This document shows, one piece after another, positions 40,240 through 48,698 of a DNA stretch of 64,000 bases. The position numbers and the translations under genes are program-made. The DNA is from Curtobacterium citreum (lineage in GTDB: Bacteria > Actinomycetota > Actinomycetes > Actinomycetales > Microbacteriaceae): positions 1,488,001 through 1,552,000 of the forward strand of contig NZ_VFMQ01000001.1 of NCBI RefSeq assembly GCF_006715175.1, written 5' to 3'. Position 1 is the first letter of the stretch. Each line of letters opens with the position of its first letter. Under the pieces are notes generated by a model that was given only the letters and a program-made list of their open reading frames with translations, was not told the DNA's origin and made no database searches.

Positions 40240-41691
40240 TCAGGCGCGTCGACGCGCGCGGTGGAGGAGCAGGCCGCCACCGGCGGCCAGGAGGCCGAGC
40301 GCCCAGCCCATCGGCGCACCGGTCTCGACGCCGGTGTAGGCGAGCGAGCCTGTGGTGGGGTGCTGGGTGAGGGTGGTCGAGGCCGTAGCGACCGTCGTCC
40401 GAGCGTCGCCCACCTGCACCGTGAAGGTCCGGGTGAGGTTGCCGAGCCGAGCGGTGATCCGGTGATCCCCAGCGCCGACCAGGCGAGCATCGATGACCGG
40501 TGTGCCGCCGGTGCTCCTCGGCTCGAGGACGTCAGCGTCGACGGACGACGACCACGTCGGCTGCCGCGGGTCACTGTTCAGGTCACCGTTCCGGTCGAGG
40601 GTGAGGAGGTCGACCTCGACCGTCTCTCCGTCGCGCACACGCAGGGGAGTGGCCGGGTCACCGTCCTGCACCTCTGAGCTGCGGCTGTACTCCGTCGATC
40701 CGTCCGACCGGACCAGCCACATGCCGGAGCCGCGCACGACCGCGTTGAGCGAGGTGGTGTCGCCCGGAGCGATCACGAGTTCGACCCGGGAGACCTCACC
40801 CCCGTCCGGCCGGATGCTGGAGGAGGTGTGCAGCCAGAACTCGACGACCTGGGCACGGCTCGGGGTCCCGGACAAGGTCCCGTCGGGGTCGAGGCGCAGG
40901 CCGTCCGGCAGCGGGAACGGGTTCCCGTCTGCGCCCGGTGCGTCGGTCGCGGAGTAGACGAGCCCGTCGCCGTCGAAGGCGGAGAGCGGTGTGCTCGTGG
41001 ACGTCCCGACGCGGAGGTCGAGGCTCCGGACGCCGAGGAAGCCCCAGCGGTTCCCGGGCGCCTCGTCGACCGGCGCGGAGGTCTCGCTGACGACGGTCGT
41101 CGGCTCCAGGCCGGGAGCGGTGCCGGTCACCCGGACTGCGTACCGGTCGAGGGATCCCTCCATGGAGCCGATCACGAACGTGCGCTCGGTCGTCTCGCCG
41201 GACTGCGGCACGAGCGGGCCGCCGTCGAAGGAGTGGAGCCACTGGTAGGTGAAGGTCGTTCCGGCGGGCCACCCGGCGGTCTCCGCGGTGAGGGTGCCGA
41301 GGCGTTTCGCGGTCCCGCTGACGGTCACGGAACCCGCCGGCGTGGCGGCGGCCGTCGGTTGCGCCGCGGTGGTCGTCAGGGTGGGGGTGGTCGCCGGAGC
41401 GGGGGTCCCGGCCGTGGTCGGTCCTGTGGCGGTCGGGGCGACGGTGTCGGGGGCGTCGACCGGGGTCGTGTCGGCTGCGTGCGGCTCCGCGGTCGCGTCG
41501 GGGGCGGAGTTCGCCGTGCCGGCGACCGTCGTGCTCGGTGCGGTCGTGGTCTCGTCCAGGCCGATGGGCTCGGCGGCGCTGGCCGCGACGGCACCGACGC
41601 CGAGCGCGGACGAGCCGACGGCGACGACGACGGCGGCGGCGCCGAGTGCGGCGGTGCGGCGGAGTGTGGAGCGGCAGCTGTGGCGGTGCAT
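40240..41691 (-). CDS. LAXTG-anchored surface protein (LAYTG)
   Basis: A 483-residue protein with an export signal (about 1-40), a Thr/Pro/Ala-rich stalk (about 41-118), and a region with Ig-like features (AGTTFTYQWLHSFDGG; then DGLRLDPDGTLSGTPSRAQVVEFWL, which recalls putative Ig/cadherin repeats). It ends LAYTG, a hydrophobic helix and HRARRRA, a class E sortase signal. It shares layout and the start MHR with the downstream LAFTG protein, though binding regions differ. An SD, GAGGGGAA, precedes the ATG. Confidence 0.85.
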   Translation of the reverse strand: MHRHSCRSTLRRTAALGAAAVVVAVGSSALGVGAVAASAAEPIGLDETTTAPSTTVAGTANSAPDATAEPHAADTTPVDAPDTVAPTATGPTTAGTPAPATTPTLTTTAAQPTAAATPAGSVTVSGTAKRLGTLTAETAGWPAGTTFTYQWLHSFDGGPLVPQSGETTERTFVIGSMEGSLDRYAVRVTGTAPGLEPTTVVSETSAPVDEAPGNRWGFLGVRSLDLRVGTSTSTPLSAFDGDGLVYSATDAPGADGNPFPLPDGLRLDPDGTLSGTPSRAQVVEFWLHTSSSIRPDGGEVSRVELVIAPGDTTSLNAVVRGSGMWLVRSDGSTEYSRSSEVQDGDPATPLRVRDGETVEVDLLTLDRNGDLNSDPRQPTWSSSVDADVLEPRSTGGTPVIDARLVGAGDHRITARLGNLTRTFTVQVGDARTTVATASTTLTQHPTTGSLAYTGVETGAPMGWALGLLAAGGGLLLHRARRRA

Positions 41692-41805
41692 GGGTTCCCC
41701 TCGTGGTGGTGGGCGTCTCGATGCGCCCTCACATGAGAGGTGTCGGGTCCCGTCGAGGTCTGACGTCGATCAGGTCACGGGTCGGTCACGGTTGCGCGCC
41801 GGGCG

Positions 41806-42720
41806 TCAGTGCTGCTCGGCGGCCCGGACGAGGGCGGCGCGGAAGGCACTCGTCACCGGGGAGTCAGCGCTCGACAGGCGCTGCGCCGTGAAGATGGTCC
41901 GCCGCGCCGGTTCGGGCAGCTCGAGCAGCCGACACCGGGTCGAGCGGCCGGCCCAGACCAGGTCCGGCATGAGCCCGACGGCGTTGCCCGACTCGATCAG
42001 CCGGATCTGCGCCTGCAGGTCCGCGGTCTCGTAGCGGACGTCCGGCTCGAACCCGGCGCGCCGACACGTCTGCTCCGCGAAGTGCCGGGACGCCGCCCCT
42101 CGTGGTTCCATCACCCACGGCATCTCGGCGGCGTCGACCAGGGCGACGGCGGGGTCGTCGTCGGTCAGGGGCACGAGACTCGTGTCCGCCGGGGGCAGGG
42201 CGAGTCGCACCGCGTCCGTGGTCAGGTCCCGCTGGTCCAGCCCCGGGAAGCGCGGGGCCGCGTGCGCCGGGTACTGCTCGGCGATCACCATGTCGAAGTC
42301 CCGCGCCCAGGTCTCGTTGAGCGCGGTCTCCGGCTCGTGCTGCACCATCTCGACCCGGACGTCCGGGTGCTCGAGCGCCATCGTGCGGAGTGCGGTCGGC
42401 ATGAGCGCGAGCGCCGCGGACTGGAACACCGCGACACGGATCCGTCCCTGCACGCTGGTGAGCGTCGACTCGACGGTCGACTGCGCTCGTTCGAGCACGT
42501 CGAGCACGTCGCCCGCCGCGCCCACGAGCACGTCGGCCTGCGGGGTGAGCTGCAGCCGACGTCCGGCCTTGCGGAGGAGCTGCACGCCGGCCTCCCGCTC
42601 GAGCACCCCGAGCTGCTGCGAGACCGCCGACGGGGTGAGGTTCATGGCTTCCGCCACGGCAGCGACGGTGCCGCGGATCGAGAGTTCACGGAGGAGGACC
42701 AGGCGCCGGACGTCGAGCAT
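41806..42720 (-). CDS. LysR-family regulator, probably of putA
   Basis: A 304-residue LysR regulator: an N-terminal winged helix (MLDVRRLVLLRELSIRGTVA, SAVSQQLGVLEREAGVQLL, about residues 1-55) and a periplasmic-binding-like effector domain. The ATG at 42718-42720 is chosen over an upstream ATG because TACTGT lies six bases before it. It diverges from putA across an inverted repeat, TAGTTCT-N17-AGAACTA, so proline- or P5C-responsive control is likely by context. An effector cannot be proven from sequence. Confidence 0.85.
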   Translation of the reverse strand: MLDVRRLVLLRELSIRGTVAAVAEAMNLTPSAVSQQLGVLEREAGVQLLRKAGRRLQLTPQADVLVGAAGDVLDVLERAQSTVESTLTSVQGRIRVAVFQSAALALMPTALRTMALEHPDVRVEMVQHEPETALNETWARDFDMVIAEQYPAHAAPRFPGLDQRDLTTDAVRLALPPADTSLVPLTDDDPAVALVDAAEMPWVMEPRGAASRHFAEQTCRRAGFEPDVRYETADLQAQIRLIESGNAVGLMPDLVWAGRSTRCRLLELPEPARRTIFTAQRLSSADSPVTSAFRAALVRAAEQH

Positions 42721-42730
42721 GACCGAACAG

Positions 42731-42761
42731 TAGTTCTTCTTCACGGTACGCGTCAGAACTA
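42731..42761. promoter_or_regulatory. Inverted repeat in LysR-putA promoter region
   Basis: TAGTTCT and AGAACTA separated by 17 bases, overlapping the LysR -10. Spacing and position fit a LysR autoregulatory site. Confidence 0.55.
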
Positions 42762-42801
42762 TTTGCTTCCGCTACCGCTTGGTCGGCACCACACTGAGGC
42801 C

Positions 42802-45800
42802 ATGACCGACGTCCAGCCGCGCACCGACGCGCACGCCACGCCTGCTCCCGATGCCCTCGCCGACGCCGCCGTCGCGCTCGTCCGGCAGTGGTTGGCCGAG
42901 GCCGAGTCGTACCCGGTGGACGGCTCGGCCAAGCAGCTCGCGGGCGTGCTCGCGGACCCGAAGGGCCTGGCGTTCGCCGTCGGGTTCGTCGACGGGGTCG
43001 TGCGTCCGGAGGACCTCGGTGTCGCGGCGCGCACGCTCCGGGCGATCGCGCCGGACGCCCCCGGGTTCCTGCCGGCCGCGCTCCGCGGACTCGTCCGGCT
43101 CGGCGGCGGGATGGCGCCGGTCCTGCCGAACGTCGTCGTCCCGATCGCGCGACGGGTGCTGCGCGACATGGTCGGCCACCTGATCGTCGACGCGACCGAC
43201 GCCAAGCTCGGACCGGCGATCGCGAAGATCAGGCGCGACGGCGTCCGCCTCAACGTGAACCTGCTCGGCGAAGCGGTGCTCGGCGAGAAGGAGGCGTCAC
43301 GACGGCTCGAGGGGACCGAGCGGCTGCTCGCCCGGGACGACGTCGACTACGTCTCGATCAAGGTCTCGTCGACGGTGCACCCGCACTCGCCGTGGGCGTT
43401 CGACCACGCGGTCGACGACATCGTCGAGAAGCTCCGGCCGCTGTTCCGCCGTGCGGCCGCGGCGAGCCCGGCGAAGTTCATCAACCTCGACATGGAGGAG
43501 TACAAGGACCTCGACCTGACGATCGCGGTCTTCACGAAGCTCCTCGACGAGCCGGAGTTCACCGCGCTCGAAGCCGGCATCGTGCTGCAGGCGTACCTGC
43601 CCGATGCGCTCGCCGCGATGCAGCAGCTGCAGGAGTGGTCCGCCGCCCGCCGGGCCCGCGGCGGCGCGGACATCAAGGTCCGGCTCGTCAAGGGCGCCAA
43701 CCTGCCGATGGAGCAGGTCGAGGCGTCGGTGCACGGGTGGCCGCTCGCGACGTGGCACACCAAGCAGGACTCCGACACGAACTACAAGCGCGTCCTCGAC
43801 TGGGCGCTCACCCCGTCGCGCATCGAGAACGTGCGCGTCGGGGTCGCCGGGCACAACCTGTTCGACGTCGCGCACGCATGGCTGCTCGCGGGGGAGCGCG
43901 GGGTCCGTGACGGCATCGAGTTCGAGATGCTCCTGGGCATGGCGCAGGGGCAGGCCGAGGCCGTGCGGCGCACCGTCGGGTCGCTGCTGCTCTACACGCC
44001 GGTCGTCCACCCGGGCGAGTTCGACGTCGCGATCGCCTACCTGATCCGCCGACTCGAAGAAGGCGCGTCGCAGGACAACTTCATGTCGGCGGTGTTCTCG
44101 CTCGCGTCCTCGCCGGCACTGTTCGCCCGCGAGGAGGCGCGCTTCCGCGACTCGCTCGCGCCGCTGTCGCTCCCCGGTGGGCTCGACGCGCCCGCGCCGC
44201 ACCGCGTGGCCGACCGCTACGCCGCGGTCGAGCGGCCCCACCCGGGGCACTTCGAGAACACGCCGGACAGCGACCCGTCGGTGGCCGCCGTCCGCGAGTG
44301 GGGTGCCGGCATCCATGCCCGGGTCGCATCGTCCACGCTCGGCGAGCGCGGCGTGCAGCAGGCGCGACTCACCTCGACCGATCAGCTCACGACGGTGCTC
44401 GACCGCGTCCGCACCGCCGGCGGGACCTGGGCGGGCTGGTCCGGCGCGGCGCGCGGTGCCGTGCTGCACGCCGTCGGTGACGCGCTCGAGGCCAACCGCG
44501 CCGCCCTCGTCGAGGTCATGGCAGCCGAGGCCGGCAAGACCATCGACCAGGCCGACCCCGAGGTGTCCGAGGCGATCGACTTCGCGCACTTCTACGGCGA
44601 ACTCGCCGCGCAGCTCGACGAGGTCGACGGTGCGACCTACACGCCGGCGGCCCTGACGCTCGTCACGCCGCCGTGGAACTTCCCGGTCGCGATCCCCGCC
44701 GGTTCGACGCTCGCCGCTCTGGCCGCCGGCTCCGCGGTCGTGCTCAAGCCCGCGCCGCCGGCCGAACGGTGCGGTGCGGTGCTCGCGTCCGTGATCGAGA
44801 CCGCCCTCGACGCGCACGGCGCGCCCGCCGACCTGCTCGCGTTCGTGCAGGTCGCCGAGGACGAGCTCGGCAAGGAGCTCATCACGGCGCCGCAGGTCGA
44901 CCGCGTCATCCTGACCGGCGCGTACGAGACGGCCGAGCTCTTCCGGTCGTTCCGGCCGGACCTGCCGCTGCTCGCCGAGACCTCGGGCAAGAACGCGATC
45001 ATCGTCACGCCGTCCGCGGACCTCGACCTCGCCGTCAAGGACGTCGTCGCGTCGGCGTTCGGGCACGCCGGGCAGAAGTGCTCCGCGGCGTCGCTCGTCG
45101 TCCTCGTCGGGTCGGTCGCCCGCTCGCGCCGGTTCCGCTCGCAGCTGCTCGACGCCGTGTCGTCGCTCACGGTCGGGTACCCGTCCGACCCCACCACGCA
45201 GATGGGCCCGGTCATCGAGCCCGCGGCGGGCAAGCTCCTCGAGGGCCTCACCACGCTCGGCGCCGGCGAGCAGTGGGCCGTCACCCCGAAGCGCCTCGAC
45301 GACACCGGTCGACTCTGGAGCCCGGGCGTGCGCGGGGGAGTCCGTCGTGGCTCGGCCTTCCACCGCACGGAGTACTTCGGTCCGATCCTCGGCATCATGA
45401 CCGCCTCGACCCTGGACGAGGCGATCGACATCGTCAACGAGGTCGACTACGGCCTGACCTCGGGACTGCACTCGCTCGACCCGGCCGAGATCGGCACGTG
45501 GCTCGACCGGATCCAGGCGGGCAACCTCTACGTCAACCGCGGCATCACCGGTGCGATCGTGCGCCGGCAGCCGTTCGGCGGGTGGAAGAAGTCGGCCGTC
45601 GGCGCGGGGACGAAGGCCGGTGGCCTGAACTACCTGCTCGGCCTGGGGTCATGGAGCACGGCACCGGCACAGACCGGCGTGCCGGCGTCGCGCCCGGTGC
45701 AGGAGTTCGTCCGGGCGGCCGGGGTCGCATCCCCGTCGCTCGACCGGTCCGTGGCGTCGGACGAGCATGTCTGGTCGACGCTGTTCGGTGCCGCGGTGGA

Positions 45801-46272
45801 CGTGTCGGCGCTCTCGGCCGAGCGGAACGTCGCCCGGTACCTGCCGTACCCGGGCGTCCACGTCCGGCTCGCGACCTCGGGTGACGATGCGGTGGCCGAC
45901 CTCGTGCGGGTCGTCGCCGCAGCCCTCCGCGCCGGGACCACGGTGGACGTCTCGACCGCCGAGCCGCTGCCGTCGAGCGTGGCGGCCGCGGTCCGTGCGC
46001 TGCCGGTCGTGCGTTCGGTCGTCGAGGGCCAGTCGGACCAGGCGTTCGCGCGACGTATCGCCGCTGGACCCTCGACCCGCGTGCGGCTCATCGGCGGTGC
46101 CGTCGCGGCGCTGTACGCGGCGGTCGACGGCCGTCCGGACGTCGCGGTGTACGGCGAGCCCGTCACCGAGGCTGGTCGCGTCGAGCTGCTGCCGTTCCTC
46201 CGCGAGCAGGCGGTGTCGATCACGGCGCACCGCTTCGGCACGCCGAACCACCTGACCGACGCGCTCATCTAG
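42802..46272 (+). CDS. putA: Bifunctional proline dehydrogenase / P5C dehydrogenase
   Basis: A 1156-residue PutA-type enzyme that oxidises proline to glutamate. The FAD-binding proline dehydrogenase barrel spans about residues 60-450 (RLNVNLLGEAVLGE, KVRLVKGANLPMEQ, TNYKRVL). The aldehyde dehydrogenase part spans about 530-960 (TPPWNFPVAIPAGS near 617, ETSGKNAIIV near 727, GQKCSAAS with the catalytic Cys near 755). The last 180 residues are an ALDH-like tail without known motifs. There is no N-terminal DNA-binding domain, in keeping with a separate LysR regulator. CACACT six bases before the ATG suggests a leaderless mRNA. Confidence 0.92.
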   Translation: MTDVQPRTDAHATPAPDALADAAVALVRQWLAEAESYPVDGSAKQLAGVLADPKGLAFAVGFVDGVVRPEDLGVAARTLRAIAPDAPGFLPAALRGLVRLGGGMAPVLPNVVVPIARRVLRDMVGHLIVDATDAKLGPAIAKIRRDGVRLNVNLLGEAVLGEKEASRRLEGTERLLARDDVDYVSIKVSSTVHPHSPWAFDHAVDDIVEKLRPLFRRAAAASPAKFINLDMEEYKDLDLTIAVFTKLLDEPEFTALEAGIVLQAYLPDALAAMQQLQEWSAARRARGGADIKVRLVKGANLPMEQVEASVHGWPLATWHTKQDSDTNYKRVLDWALTPSRIENVRVGVAGHNLFDVAHAWLLAGERGVRDGIEFEMLLGMAQGQAEAVRRTVGSLLLYTPVVHPGEFDVAIAYLIRRLEEGASQDNFMSAVFSLASSPALFAREEARFRDSLAPLSLPGGLDAPAPHRVADRYAAVERPHPGHFENTPDSDPSVAAVREWGAGIHARVASSTLGERGVQQARLTSTDQLTTVLDRVRTAGGTWAGWSGAARGAVLHAVGDALEANRAALVEVMAAEAGKTIDQADPEVSEAIDFAHFYGELAAQLDEVDGATYTPAALTLVTPPWNFPVAIPAGSTLAALAAGSAVVLKPAPPAERCGAVLASVIETALDAHGAPADLLAFVQVAEDELGKELITAPQVDRVILTGAYETAELFRSFRPDLPLLAETSGKNAIIVTPSADLDLAVKDVVASAFGHAGQKCSAASLVVLVGSVARSRRFRSQLLDAVSSLTVGYPSDPTTQMGPVIEPAAGKLLEGLTTLGAGEQWAVTPKRLDDTGRLWSPGVRGGVRRGSAFHRTEYFGPILGIMTASTLDEAIDIVNEVDYGLTSGLHSLDPAEIGTWLDRIQAGNLYVNRGITGAIVRRQPFGGWKKSAVGAGTKAGGLNYLLGLGSWSTAPAQTGVPASRPVQEFVRAAGVASPSLDRSVASDEHVWSTLFGAAVDVSALSAERNVARYLPYPGVHVRLATSGDDAVADLVRVVAAALRAGTTVDVSTAEPLPSSVAAAVRALPVVRSVVEGQSDQAFARRIAAGPSTRVRLIGGAVAALYAAVDGRPDVAVYGEPVTEAGRVELLPFLREQAVSITAHRFGTPNHLTDALI

Positions 46273-46306
46273 CAGCGGCGGGCACCGCCCGTGTGCGCAT
46301 GGCGGA

Positions 46307-46337
46307 CGGTGGACTGGTGTCGCGACACCGTCCACCG
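46307..46337. terminator. Hairpin after putA
   Basis: CGGTGGAC and GTCCACCG enclose an inner stem GGTGTCG-CGACACC, giving a 15-base stem with one bulge, 35 bases after the putA stop. Confidence 0.65.
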
Positions 46338-46347
46338 GCCCCGTGCG

Positions 46348-46353
46348 TACCGT
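46348..46353 (+). promoter_or_regulatory. Leaderless-type -10 for zinc-ribbon gene
   Basis: TACCGT seven bases before ATG 46361. Confidence 0.45.
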
Positions 46354-46360
46354 CGGGCCC

Positions 46361-46516
46361 ATGTGCGAGTCCGTCCAGTGCCCGGTGTGCGGCAAGACCA
46401 CGTGGACCGGCTGCGGCGACCACGTCCGCGACGTGCTGCGCGGGACCCGCCGCCGTGACCGGTGCACGGGACACGGCTTCCCCAACCACATGCTCGACGG
46501 TATGGGTTTCCGGTGA
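46361..46516 (+). CDS. Zinc-ribbon-like microprotein (51 aa)
   Basis: A 51-residue protein with CPVCGKTTWTGCGDHV, four Cys/His-rich positions in the first 21 residues, and later DRCTGHGF. The CxxC and CxxH spacing suggests one bound zinc. Small proteins of this pattern are widely conserved in actinobacteria with unknown function. Its stop overlaps the GTG of the following VOC gene (GTGA), so both are read from one transcript. It has its own hexamer promoter. Confidence 0.75.
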   Translation: MCESVQCPVCGKTTWTGCGDHVRDVLRGTRRRDRCTGHGFPNHMLDGMGFR

Positions 46517-46971
46517 ACGACGGCCGGACCGGCATCGTCGATGCGCAGGGCTTCGCGCACGTCCGGCTCACGGTGACGGACATCCACCGGAGCAAGGCCT
46601 TCTACGAGCAGCTGTTCGGCATGCCACCCGGCAGCGACTTCAGCGACCAGGTCGACGACCCGACCGTCCGCGACGACCCGTGGCGAACGTACGGCGGGTG
46701 CTCGTTCACCTTCCACGGGCAGACGCTCGGTCTCCGACCCGTGGCCGATCCGGGTGACCGCTTCGATCCGGACCGGGTCGGTCTGGACCACCTGAGCCTG
46801 CGCGTCCGGAGCGTCGAGGACCTCCACCGCGCCGCGGAGCGGCTCGACGCCGCGGGCATCGAGCACGGGGAGGTCACGGACCTCGAGCCGTTCGGACTCG
46901 TGATCCTGTCGGTGCAGGACCCGGACGACATCAACCTCGAACTCGCCGCCCCTCGGCCCGTCGGCGCCTGA
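46513..46971 (+). CDS. VOC-family protein, copy 1
   Basis: A 152-residue glyoxalase/bleomycin-resistance-fold protein. Motifs: FAHVRLTVTDIHRSKAFYEQ (about 13-32), YGGCSFTFHGQTLGLRPV, VGLDHLSLRVRS and ILSVQDPDDINLEL, with His and Glu metal ligands in the usual places. GTG start by overlap with the zinc-ribbon gene. It is a tandem duplicate of the next gene, sharing long identical stretches. Substrate unknown; dioxygenase, glyoxalase or isomerase activity are all possible. Confidence 0.85.
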   Translation: MNDGRTGIVDAQGFAHVRLTVTDIHRSKAFYEQLFGMPPGSDFSDQVDDPTVRDDPWRTYGGCSFTFHGQTLGLRPVADPGDRFDPDRVGLDHLSLRVRSVEDLHRAAERLDAAGIEHGEVTDLEPFGLVILSVQDPDDINLELAAPRPVGA

Positions 46972-47035
46972 GCTCGCTGGCCGGTAGCCGCGCTCGCCAC
47001 GGTCGTGCGCAGGAGTCCGGCGTTGGCTCAGGGAC

Positions 47036-47473
47036 ATGAGCGAACAGATCGTCCGTCCCCTCGGCCTCGCACACGTGCGGGTCACCGTCACCGACATCCA
47101 CCGCAGCAAGGCCTTCTACGAGCAGCTGCTCGGCGTCGCGCCCGCGATGGACTTCAGCGAGCACATCGACGAGCCCGGCATCGCCGAGGACCGCGAGCGG
47201 CTGTACGGCGGCTGCATCTTCCCCGTGGGGGAGCAGCTGTTCGGCCTGCGCCCGGTGGCGCCGAGCGGCCAGCGGTTCGACCCCGACACCGTCGGGCTCG
47301 ACCACGTCAGCTTCACGGTCGGCTCCGTCGACGAGCTCCGCGCCGCCGCGTCGCGCCTCGACGACGCGGGCATCGAGCACGGCGAGGTGACCGACCTCGG
47401 CGACGCGGGCATGGTGATCCTGTCGGTGCAGGACCCCGACGACATCAACCTGGAGCTGGCCGCCCAGAAGTGA
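47036..47473 (+). CDS. VOC-family protein, copy 2
   Basis: A 145-residue paralogue of the preceding gene: LAHVRVTVTDIHRSKAFYEQ, YGGCIFPVGEQLFGLRPV, VGLDHVSFTVGS and ILSVQDPDDINLEL align directly. His and Glu ligands are conserved. TTGGCT lies seven bases before the ATG. The two copies differ mostly in the middle, which may mean different substrates. Confidence 0.88.
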   Translation: MSEQIVRPLGLAHVRVTVTDIHRSKAFYEQLLGVAPAMDFSEHIDEPGIAEDRERLYGGCIFPVGEQLFGLRPVAPSGQRFDPDTVGLDHVSFTVGSVDELRAAASRLDDAGIEHGEVTDLGDAGMVILSVQDPDDINLELAAQK

Positions 47474-47506
47474 GCGGCCCGAGACCGACGCGGAGCCCGT
47501 CGGCCG

Positions 47507-47941
47507 TCAGGCGTCGACCGGGACCGTCATCCGCTCCGTGACGAGCGCGCGGAGCGCCTCCGGGACGGGCGTCGGCCGACGGGCACCCTCGCGGTCGATG
47601 ACGACGTGCACGAACTCGCCGGTCGCGAGCAGGGCACCGTCCGACTGGCGGAACAGCCCGAAGTCCCAGGCCAGGCTCGTGGTGCCGATGCGCTTCGACC
47701 GCATCCCGACCTCGATCACGTCGGGCCACACCGCAGACTCGATGAAGTGGCAGCTCGACGACACGAGCACCGCGATCCACGGCGAGGTGAACGGGTCGAG
47801 CCCGGCCTCCGTGCGGAACCAGTACGTCGCCGCGTTGTCCATCGCGCTGTAGTACAGCGTGTTGTTCACGTGGCCGAACATGTCGTTGTCGTTCCACCGC
47901 GTGGGGTACGCGCGGCGGTACGGGTACTCGTCGAGGGGCAT
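47507..47941 (-). CDS. Acyl-CoA thioesterase (4HBT family)
   Basis: A 144-residue hotdog-fold thioesterase. The TRWNDNDMFGHVNNTLYYS motif (about 14-32) carries the catalytic Asp and the HVNN signature of 4-hydroxybenzoyl-CoA thioesterase-like enzymes. It would hydrolyse acyl-CoA thioesters in the cytoplasm. The neighbouring TetR and acyl-CoA dehydrogenase genes suggest fatty-acid or branched-chain acyl metabolism. No SD is clear. Confidence 0.88.
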   Translation of the reverse strand: MPLDEYPYRRAYPTRWNDNDMFGHVNNTLYYSAMDNAATYWFRTEAGLDPFTSPWIAVLVSSSCHFIESAVWPDVIEVGMRSKRIGTTSLAWDFGLFRQSDGALLATGEFVHVVIDREGARRPTPVPEALRALVTERMTVPVDA

Positions 47942-48014
47942 CGGTATCCGTTCGGTAGGGCGGGGAAGTCCGACAGCGGGTGGTCGGACAGAGCGGTCGG
48001 ACAGTGGCGGTCGG

Positions 48015-48653
48015 TCAGGGGCGCAGGACGTACTCGAACGTCGTCCGCGCCCGGGCCGGGTCCGGGCGGTCGCCGCTGATCAGGTCGGCGTAGGTGAACG
48101 ACTCCGAGATGCGGACGAGCAGTCGTGCGAGTTCCTCGGCGGCGAGCGGCGCGGGGTCGAACGCGCCGTGGTCGTGCTCCTCCTGCACGAGGGCGGTCAC
48201 GACGGCGACGAACCGGCGCTGGACGTCACTGTCCGTGGTCGTGAGGAGTCGCAGGGCCCGAGCCGGCTCGCGGGTCAGGAAGGTCCGGAAGTACGGCGCC
48301 TCGATGAGGTCCGCCGTGAAGTGGTCGAGCACCGCCACGATCCGTGCGGCGCCGACCAGGTCCGCCGCGGCGCGGGACGCGGCGTCGAGCGTCGGGACGG
48401 CCAGCGACCAGAGGATCTCGGACAGCAGCTGGTCGCGGTTCCCGACCCAGCGGAACAGGGAGGTGCGGTCGACCCCCAGCGACGTCGCCAGGGATCCCAT
48501 GTCGATCCGGGAGCCGGCGATGAAGCTGTGCCGCGCGGAACGGAACGCGCGTCGGGACTCGGGATGTGCCTCCAGTCTGGCGGTGAGCGCAGACGGGACG
48601 AGGGCCGCGCCGAGCGTCCCCATGTCGTGTGCTGTGCGTTCCTGTGAAGGCAC
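48015..48653 (-). CDS. TetR-family regulator (QsdR-like)
   Basis: A 212-residue TetR regulator: helix-turn-helix in MGSLATSLGVDRTSLFRWVGNRDQLLSEILW (split across about 52-80), then an all-helical ligand domain resembling the QsdR subgroup. GTG 48653 has a close GGGAGG; ATG 48623 is the alternative start. It diverges from an acyl-CoA dehydrogenase with 45 bases between, holding TTTTCGAGAA, a possible operator. By context it may sense acyl-CoA or a lactone. A CTGGAGGCRC copy (48566-48575) lies near the N-terminus (read as RLEAH). Confidence 0.75.
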   Translation of the reverse strand: MPSQERTAHDMGTLGAALVPSALTARLEAHPESRRAFRSARHSFIAGSRIDMGSLATSLGVDRTSLFRWVGNRDQLLSEILWSLAVPTLDAASRAAADLVGAARIVAVLDHFTADLIEAPYFRTFLTREPARALRLLTTTDSDVQRRFVAVVTALVQEEHDHGAFDPAPLAAEELARLLVRISESFTYADLISGDRPDPARARTTFEYVLRP

Positions 48654-48698
48654 GGTCCTCCCTTGCAACGTTTTCGAGAATGATGCACGCTCGGGGGT

